64,000 nt of DNA from contig CM034238.1 of NCBI GenBank assembly GCA_019916065.1, forward strand, positions 4,676,199 to 4,740,198. Reading direction: 5' to 3'. Source of the DNA: Vitellaria paradoxa. Its lineage: Eukaryota > Streptophyta > Magnoliopsida > Ericales > Sapotaceae. This document shows positions 57,999-64,000 of the stretch, in pieces. The position numbers and the translations under genes are program-made. Numbering within the stretch: the stretch's first letter is position 1; the number at the start of each line of letters is the position of its first letter. A model generated the notes under the pieces. It was not told where the DNA came from and ran no database searches. It saw only the letters and a list, made by a program, of their open reading frames with translations.

Positions 57999-59635
57999 CT
58001 GCTGCTGCGCATGCTTCATTTTGCTTTGAGATTGTTGCAAAAACTGATTAGTTGAGATCGGAATTTTATATTTCCTGTTGGATTTGGTTTATCAAACAAT
58101 TCGTTAACTTTAACCATGCTTTCAGTTTAGTTTTCCGCTTCCTTTTTTTTTTGGGGGGGGGGGGGGGGTTGTGTGTGTGTGTGTGTGTGTGTGTGTTTGT
58201 ATATAAAATATATGTACTAGATTTCAGTATGGGCAGACCCATTTATTTGAAAATTTTCAACAACATTCTATTTATTCTACTCTTTTTTTTTTTAAATTAG
58301 ACTTTTTTCCTATTATTTTTAATCTTCTATTCCTATTATATTTTTACTTTTATTTTCATTTATCTAAAAAATGTAATTCTACCTTCACCATTACAAATCT
58401 TGGTGCGCCCCTGATTTCAAGCTACCTTACTCAATATGATGTGCGAAAACATGGAGAAGGCTATCAAGTTTAACCATTCTAATTTGTTTCCCTTATTAGG
58501 AACATTTACTACCGCAAGCTACTCTAGTGATACAATATGTGTCTGGAGTGTTAAAAAGTGAAGTAAAATGAGATAAGTTGTAAATTCGTAATTCGTGTAA
58601 TAAGATAAAAGGTGAATAACTTTTAAATATTTTTAAAAATTTTCAAAAATTTTTAGATATTTATAACAAACCAAACAAAGTCGACATTTATTAGTGATGA
58701 CTATCACTTAGTTACAAAATTAGGTAATTTTTTTTTATTGAAACATTATTTTTAGACTATATTTGACACGTGAAAACAAAATAAAATGGAATGAAATTTA
58801 TTTTCACTTTAACTTATACTTATATGCATTTGTATCAAAAAATTAGGTTGAAATACTATTTCTAAGGAATAGTTGTCCCCACATTAAGTAAAAAAATATT
58901 TTACAGTTTAAATGATAGAATAACTATTCTATTCCAATCAAAATTCGATTCAAAATATATATATATATATATATATATAAAGTAACTACTTTGTGATCAC
59001 AAATTTATTTCAATTACTCTCTTGAATTGTCAAATGACAATTTTAACCTTAAAAATCTTATTTTCAACCTATTTCGAATTTGGGTTATAAAATAACTATT
59101 TTATCCCCCGCATGAATCAATTATGTGTTTTGTTAGCTACCGTAAGTTATCAGAACTGTATGTATTTTCATTTTTTTTTTCCGGATTACAAACTGATCTC
59201 AGAACCAATTTTCTAAGAGCATAAATGAACAGGATCTGAGCTTCCTGGAATTTTATGTATTCTCTCTTTGGGCATGTTGAATCTCCATGCATGTTTTCAG
59301 CATATTGTCGATGAATGAACTTGGAAGAAAAGTATTTCATAACAACTTTGAAAACTATACAGAAGCTCTCAATCAACGTAATGTGACAGTACAACGAATA
59401 TATAGAAGTATCAGATCTGAAGATTCTAATGGGCATTCTTTTTCTTTTTTAATTAGGAACAATCACAACAACAGTTGGGTTGTATTACCTTCCAACTGAT
59501 TGGATGACGGAATAAAATGAGTTACTGTTCTTCCTAATTTTAAGATCTTTACAGGGAAAGAATAAAATCAAGACAACAGCAAATAAACAACAGAAACCAG
59601 AATATGACGTCTGAAGAATATAAGATGTTTTATCT
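57999..59635. other. Intergenic
   Basis: Holds the former AAP 3' flank, a G run followed by (GT)n at 58154-58196, a short MITE member at about 58535-58685 (gtctggagtgtta...cgtaattcgtgtaataag...ccaaacaaag) and a (TA)n run at 58957-58978. 59140-59520 shows no recognisable gene. Confidence 0.5.
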
Positions 59636-59758
59636 TCAATTTACATGAGGAGCTATTTCTGATATCCTTTCATCTTCAAGAAGTGCATAGGGCTCGATAT
59701 ATTGGGGTGGTGGTATTGGTGTACTGCTCCCATCGTGGACAAAAGTTGGTCCAAAATA
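59636..59758 (-). CDS. Last coding exon of an unrecognised gene
   Basis: A clean acceptor (cttttgcag, just above 59758) opens a phase-0 frame of 40 codons beginning YFGPTFVHDGSS, with PIPPPQY and EPYALLEDERI, and ending in TGA. The composition and splice site look genuine. I do not recognise the family. Upstream exons must lie to the right. A candidate donor sits at 63969 (exon from 63970), which would make an intron of 4.2 kb holding the LTR element at 60212-63725. Confidence 0.5.
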   Translation of the reverse strand, partial: YFGPTFVHDGSSTPIPPPQYIEPYALLEDERISEIAPHVN

Positions 59759-60211
59759 CTGCAAAAGATACAAGTAAACAGAACAATTGATATTCAATGA
59801 CATTGTAAGGTTCCATATATAGCAGTTGATACCACATAAACAATCCTGTCTAGCAATTAACACACATCTCGATTCTCAGCCCAATAACAGGCAGCAAATA
59901 ATCTTGCATGTATTTGTAAAAGGAAAACCGAAAGAAAGAATAAGGTCTTCAGGTCACATATATGTGGGCAAAACTTAATAGAGGAAACACCATTTACGGG
60001 TTATCGTTCCTATCATTCTTTGTACAGCATCAAGGAATTAAGCAAATGTTCACAGGGATGAACCACGTACGCATTTATTATTATTAATTTTTTTTTTTGG
60101 CCAAGTAGCAATTCTAATAGCTTTTCCAAAAGAGAGCAGTTCTAATAGCGAGGAAAGAAACTTAAGTTTCAAAGTAGAGAATAAAATGACCCCGTAACTA
60201 ACTAGTAAATA

Positions 60212-60587
60212 TGATGCGGAACAACAATTGAAAGTAAAGAAAGAATAGAAAGAAAGCAAGAGAAAGAAGAAAGTAAAGAAGAAGATAAGAAGAATTAGAA
60301 GAAAGAGGGGAAAGAAAAACACAACCACCAATATTATTCAATCAATCAATCAATCAATGATCTTCTGTTAACCCTAATTAGAGTTTAAATAGAAAACATC
60401 ATGAGCCTAACACAAAAAGACTAAAATAAAATAAACCGATACTAAAATAGCCCAAAAACAAATGGGTTCAAATAACCTCTAATAATATAAACTCATTATC
60501 AATAAAGCCCAAAACAAATGGGTCCAAATAATAAATAATAATAATAATAATAAAAATGAATAAATTTAAAAGTTGATGTCCTCATCA
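60212..60587 (-). repeat. 3' LTR (minus orientation)
   Basis: 376 bp. Contains purine-rich gaaagaag runs, (atca)n around 60340-60358 and an (aat)n run near 60535-60552. Highly similar to the other LTR; several single-base differences and small repeat-length changes are visible. Confidence 0.88.
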
Positions 60588-60609
60588 ACTCTCCCGGACT
60601 GAGAAGAAC

Positions 60610-61335
60610 TCAACTCCGTCGAGTTGAAAACTTGGCACTGTTACAATGTCGCATTTTCCACTTGACAAGACATCTTTGGAGTGGAAAGAAAATGAGATCC
60701 TCAACATCAAACACAGATAGGCACCGCTGAAGAGGTGGAGGAATGGGAACCGGCATAAAAATATTTCCATAACCTGCAAACAATATTTGAGGCCCAAAGA
60801 TGCCTCCACAAGATAACAAATTCTCCACATGCCAAATTACGACAAAACTCATATCACATGGCAAAGTGAAAAAAATTGCATTGGGACTAGGATCACAAAG
60901 GATATAGAATGGCCCAACATTTTCAGCATACAAATTTTGGCAAAACGATATGGGGTAGTAAGTAGGCAATGCATAAGTCATCAGTAAGTTACATCCATTA
61001 AATTCTTTATTCCCATCAATAACATAAGTAGGAAATTTATAATAATTATTACTCAACCCAATTTTTCATTTAATATCAGCATTATCAAAAAGGAGTGGAA
61101 TACATGGATGGGAATAAGTGACGAGTGATGATGTAACTAAACTTGTCAAATTAGAATCCCTCAAAAACGGACGAATGGAATGAGACTCAATGATATCGAT
61201 AGAATAGTGGTAAGACATGCCACATATAACTTGTAAAAAAAATTGTTCAATGTATGTAAGAATGTCTCTGTTATACACTAGAAGTGAGGAGGACTCATGC
61301 AATTGAATGATCTCACGGAAAAACAATTTGGACAT
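60610..61335 (-). pseudogene. ORFs of unknown role in the LTR element, 3' part
   Basis: Two minus ORFs (61335-61066, 89 aa; 61056-60610, 148 aa) lie between the SINE and the 3' LTR. They show no RT, RNase H or integrase motif. Codon and residue composition is uneven. They may be leftovers of the 3' non-coding part of the parent element. Confidence 0.35.
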
Positions 61336-61445
61336 AGACTCAAAGAACTCCCAACGGATGAAGTCACTAAGTAAAACTCTTAAGATGCTTAAATACTATC
61401 CCCTGAAAAAGTAACCATCACTAATGATAGAGTCTATGCAATCTT

Positions 61446-61706
61446 CTGGGGTCGGGGAGAAACCCGCAGCCGCTAGCATGGGTGCGCACTAGGTGAAGCC
61501 CGCCCCGTGACCCTAGCCGGCAAAGAATCACGAGGAGGTAAACCAGCCTAAGCAAGCCCTGACTGATCGGCTCAGCCGAGAAGGTTGTTAGATGGTCATC
61601 CACAATTAGAGAAAGGACTGCTCCCAAGAGGAGTCGAACCCGGGACCTATTGGTCCCAGGCCCTTCAGCCCGCCATCCGAACTAACTCGACTACCCCTTT
61701 CAGGGC
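61446..61706 (-). mobile_element. tRNA-derived SINE inside the LTR element
   Basis: 261 bp flanked by an exact 16-bp duplication, gagtctatgcaatctt, at 61430-61445 and 61707-61722. On the minus strand the head has pol III promoter boxes: gtcgagttagttcggatgg (A box) and gggttcgactcct (B box), spaced as in a tRNA. The 3' part ends ggtttctccccgacccc, a tail reminiscent of plant Au-type SINEs. GC content is well above its surroundings. It has no coding capacity; the minus ORF at 61421-61627 lies within it and is incidental. Confidence 0.88.
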
Positions 61707-62461
61707 GAGTCTATGCAATCTTGACGGTCATTATTCATGATGTCCTCAAATAAACCAACAAAATCAATGCAAGATGACGGTGGAACCAATTCAACCACTT
61801 CAGACACATTTTGAGAATTTGGTGACTCGTCATAATCCAATGTCAAAAGAGGAGAATCAATAAGACAATCACAAGTGTCAACAGAAACAATAGGGGCGCT
61901 AGGTTTAAAAGATGGAAGTTGTAACTCAATGGTTCGTATAGGGTACTTTGACTCTGACATAGACTCATAAGACTCAAATTCATAAGATTTTTCAACTTCT
62001 AAAACTTTGGAATAAGTTTCATTTAATGTCTTATGAGTGTATCGCTGAACTACCTCACGGATACAAGGTCTTAGCCCAAGGACAAATCCACTGATGACAC
62101 AAGGCTCATTTTGAAAATTAGACCACTTCCTAAGAGTTTTAAAGTGATCAAAATAGTCATCAACAGAAGAATTCTCCTGTTTAAGACGCATTAACTGAGA
62201 CCATGCCTTATCTATAAAACTTTTAGCAACAAATCGATCACTCAAAATTTATTTCATCAAGGCCCATCGAGTAACATGTCTATGGTATAATTCAACTGTT
62301 TGCCAATACTCTCTAGTATAATTGGTCAATCTTGTTTTGGCTAGACGAATACATTGGTCATCAGATAGGTCGTGATAGTCAAAAATGTATTCAATATCAT
62401 CTACCCAATTAAGAAACTCATGAGGATCGATAGTACCACTAAATAGGGAGGACTTTGACAT
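61700..62461 (-). pseudogene. Gypsy gag fragment of the LTR element
   Basis: Two minus-strand ORFs in adjoining frames (62461-62249 and 62245-61700). The first carries the gag opening FSGTIDPHEFLNWVDDIEYIF and AKTRLTNYTREYW; the second carries AWSQLMRLKQ and VDDYFDHFKTL and FVLGLRPCIREVV, all typical of the retrotransposon gag domain. A stop near 62246 breaks the frame, and the SINE cuts the end. No zinc knuckle is seen. Confidence 0.82.
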
Positions 62462-63353
62462 AAGTTTGATGAATAGAACGAAGTCCTACTTTATTATTCC
62501 AATATGATTGGTTTTTGAAATTCATGGCAAAAGAACAGAAGTAAATTTTTTTTTAAATGCTGATATTAACGAAAATTGAAAAAGAAAGTAATAAAAATAT
62601 AAAATCCTAATATGCTTATAGGAATAACGAATCTAATAAATGAAACTCAACAAATAATTTAGGCAAGTAATGGATGAGTGACTTTTTTTTTTAAGATGGG
62701 CACAATTAACTAAATTCAAAGGGAAATAGGAAGTAGGATAAATGAAACAAATAGGCAAGGTTCAAGTTCAAATTTATGCAATTCACGCTGCCATATGACA
62801 TAAGCATTTATCATAATTAACAATAAGAGAATTGTACCTAATTCAAACCTTTGCTTTAAACTATGTAAAGTGTTCACTTTTGAAACATTCGAATAAGTAG
62901 TTGACTTTCTTGTTACTTGAAATTTGCCAAAATAGATTGACAGAGTGTTCTGGAGTTCATCGGAAGTCGCCGGAAATAGCTGGAGTTTTGCCGAAAAAGA
63001 TGCCAGAGGTCTCCGGAGTCACCTGAGAGTTCGCCGGAGGCAGGTTGTGCTGCTAGACTTTGCCGGAGTTCACCGAAAAAGCCGCCGGAGGTCGCGACCG
63101 GGCGCCGGAAAAGTCGCCGAAAAATTCTGGGGTCACCGGAGAGGTCGCCAGAGGGAGGCGATTCCGGTGGTGTAGGTTATCGGAGATGGGTGTAGCCGAA
63201 AATGCACGAAAGTGTATACGAACGTTTTGAGGGCGAGGACGCGTACGCTTACGCTTACGGCAGCGGCTGCGGCTGCGGCTAGGGTTTTCTCACGGCTGAA
63301 AACAGTGATTTGATTTTTTTGATTTGCACCAGGGATTCGCTCTGATACCAAGT
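62462..63353 (-). other. Leader of the LTR element
   Basis: Non-coding leader between primer-binding site and gag. 62940-63290 is strikingly GC-rich, with repeated cgccgg and ccggag words and a run of ggctgc hexamers (63255-63285). The plus ORF at 62945-63175 follows from this repetition and is not taken as a gene. Confidence 0.6.
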
Positions 63354-63725
63354 TAATGCGGAACAACAATTGAAAGTAAAGAAAGAATAGAGAGAAAGCA
63401 AGAGAAAGAAGAAAGTAGAGAAGAAGATAAGAAGAATTAGAAGAAAGAGGGGAGAGAAAAACACAGCCACCAATATTATTCAATCAATCAATCAATCAAT
63501 GATCTTCTGTTAACCCTAATTAGGGTTTAAATAGAAAACATCATGGGTATAACACAAAATGCCTAAAATAAAATAAACCGATACTAAAATAGCCCAAAAA
63601 CAAATGGGTCCAAATAACCTCTAATAATATAAACTCATTATCAATAAAGCCCAAAACAAATGGGTCCAAATAATAAAAATAATAATAATAAAAAGAAATA
63701 AATTTAAAAATTGATGTCCTCATCA
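63354..63725 (-). repeat. 5' LTR (minus orientation)
   Basis: 372 bp, collinear with 60212-60587. The inner edge reads taatgcgg where the other LTR has tgatgcgg. Next to it lies the tRNA-Met-type primer-binding site. Confidence 0.88.
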
Positions 63726-63969
63726 AAATACCAACCAGACCAGTAGAACTTCGAATATTTTTACTTGCTCTCAACTATATGTTATTTATTTTGTTTGGTT
63801 TGTATGACAAATTTTGATCCTAATTGACCCACGTCAAAATCAACTGTAGCTAAGTTTTTTCCAATAACTATAGATTTCTTTTTCCACTTTTCCTTTTACA
63901 GACCACTATCACCATTCAACTTATTTCTGGAAAGGCGTGAATTGGTTTGCTCACACTCCAGCAACTAAC

Positions 63970-64000
63970 CAATTGAGACTCATAAAATTTGCTGACAAAT
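63970..64000 (-). CDS. Possible exon end of the unrecognised minus-strand gene (window edge)
   Basis: On the minus strand the frame FVSKFYESQL ends in phase 0 at a donor-like gttagt (63969 downward), which would join in phase to the exon at 59758. The opposite strand offers a rival reading: an acceptor ttttacag at 63892-63899 followed by a 33-codon open frame. The window ends too soon to choose. Confidence 0.25.

Larger units (their letters stand above)
60212..63725 (-). mobile_element. Non-autonomous gypsy-type LTR element, minus strand
   Basis: Two LTRs with TGATG/CATCA ends (60212-60587 and 63354-63725) are flanked by the 5-bp duplication aaata at 60207-60211 and 63726-63730. On the minus strand the primer-binding site TTGGTATCAGAGCGA follows the 63354 LTR end after a few bases, and a purine tract (gtccgggagagt) precedes the other LTR. 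Only a gag-like frame is found; pol is absent. The GC-rich leader (62940-63290) is full of cgccgg/ccggag words. A SINE (61446-61706) interrupts the middle. Confidence 0.88.

Noticed and set aside
62945..63175. 76-residue plus ORF rich in Arg and Gly
   Set aside because: It follows from the cgccgg repetition in the LTR-element leader and lies antisense to the element.

Overview
This window is nuclear DNA of a flowering plant, almost certainly a eudicot. The evidence is plant-type split genes with GT-AG introns, very AT-rich intergenic DNA, Copia, Ty3/gypsy, RTE and L1 retroelements, several MITE families, a tRNA-derived SINE and inserted plastid fragments. The species cannot be named from the sequence alone.

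Layout. (i) 1-17,500, minus strand: the 5' part of a PRP40-type pre-mRNA-processing gene. Six coding exons (14163 down to 1440) were rebuilt; they stay in frame for 263 codons and the gene runs off the left edge. The intron that splits its first WW domain is about 10.1 kb. It holds a Ty3/gypsy remnant with a nested L1 fragment, and an RTE-type LINE with a nested, very young Copia element. The 5'-leader intron holds a short gypsy-type element whose two LTRs are inverted relative to each other. (ii) 17.5-24.2 kb: intergenic, including a 3.7-kb non-coding insertion with a 5-bp target duplication. (iii) 24,230-25,822, plus: an intact single-exon SKIP22/FBXO7-like F-box gene. (iv) 27,458-36,904, plus: a four-exon gene resembling SHORT HYPOCOTYL IN WHITE LIGHT 1. 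Its 6.85-kb intron holds MITEs, a mosaic of plastid rRNA and matK fragments, a hyper-AT element and an LTR with an array of ACGT-core motifs. (v) 39,117-41,895, plus: an intact four-exon alpha-tubulin gene. (vi) 45,389-57,998, plus: a seven-exon amino-acid permease (AAP family) pseudogene with a frameshift, two premature stops and a duplicated splice acceptor. (vii) 59,636-64,000, minus: the last exon of an unrecognised gene, followed upstream by a 3.5-kb non-autonomous gypsy-type LTR element with a SINE inside.

The host genes are unrelated housekeeping or regulatory genes (splicing, ubiquitin ligase adaptor, light signalling, cytoskeleton, transport) and do not form a functional cluster. The main interest lies in the mobile DNA: four separate nestings or insertions dated by target-site duplications, one structurally odd element with inverted LTRs, and a gene that keeps its WW domain frame across a 10-kb transposon-filled intron. 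All calls come from reading the sequence and from family knowledge; no database search was run.
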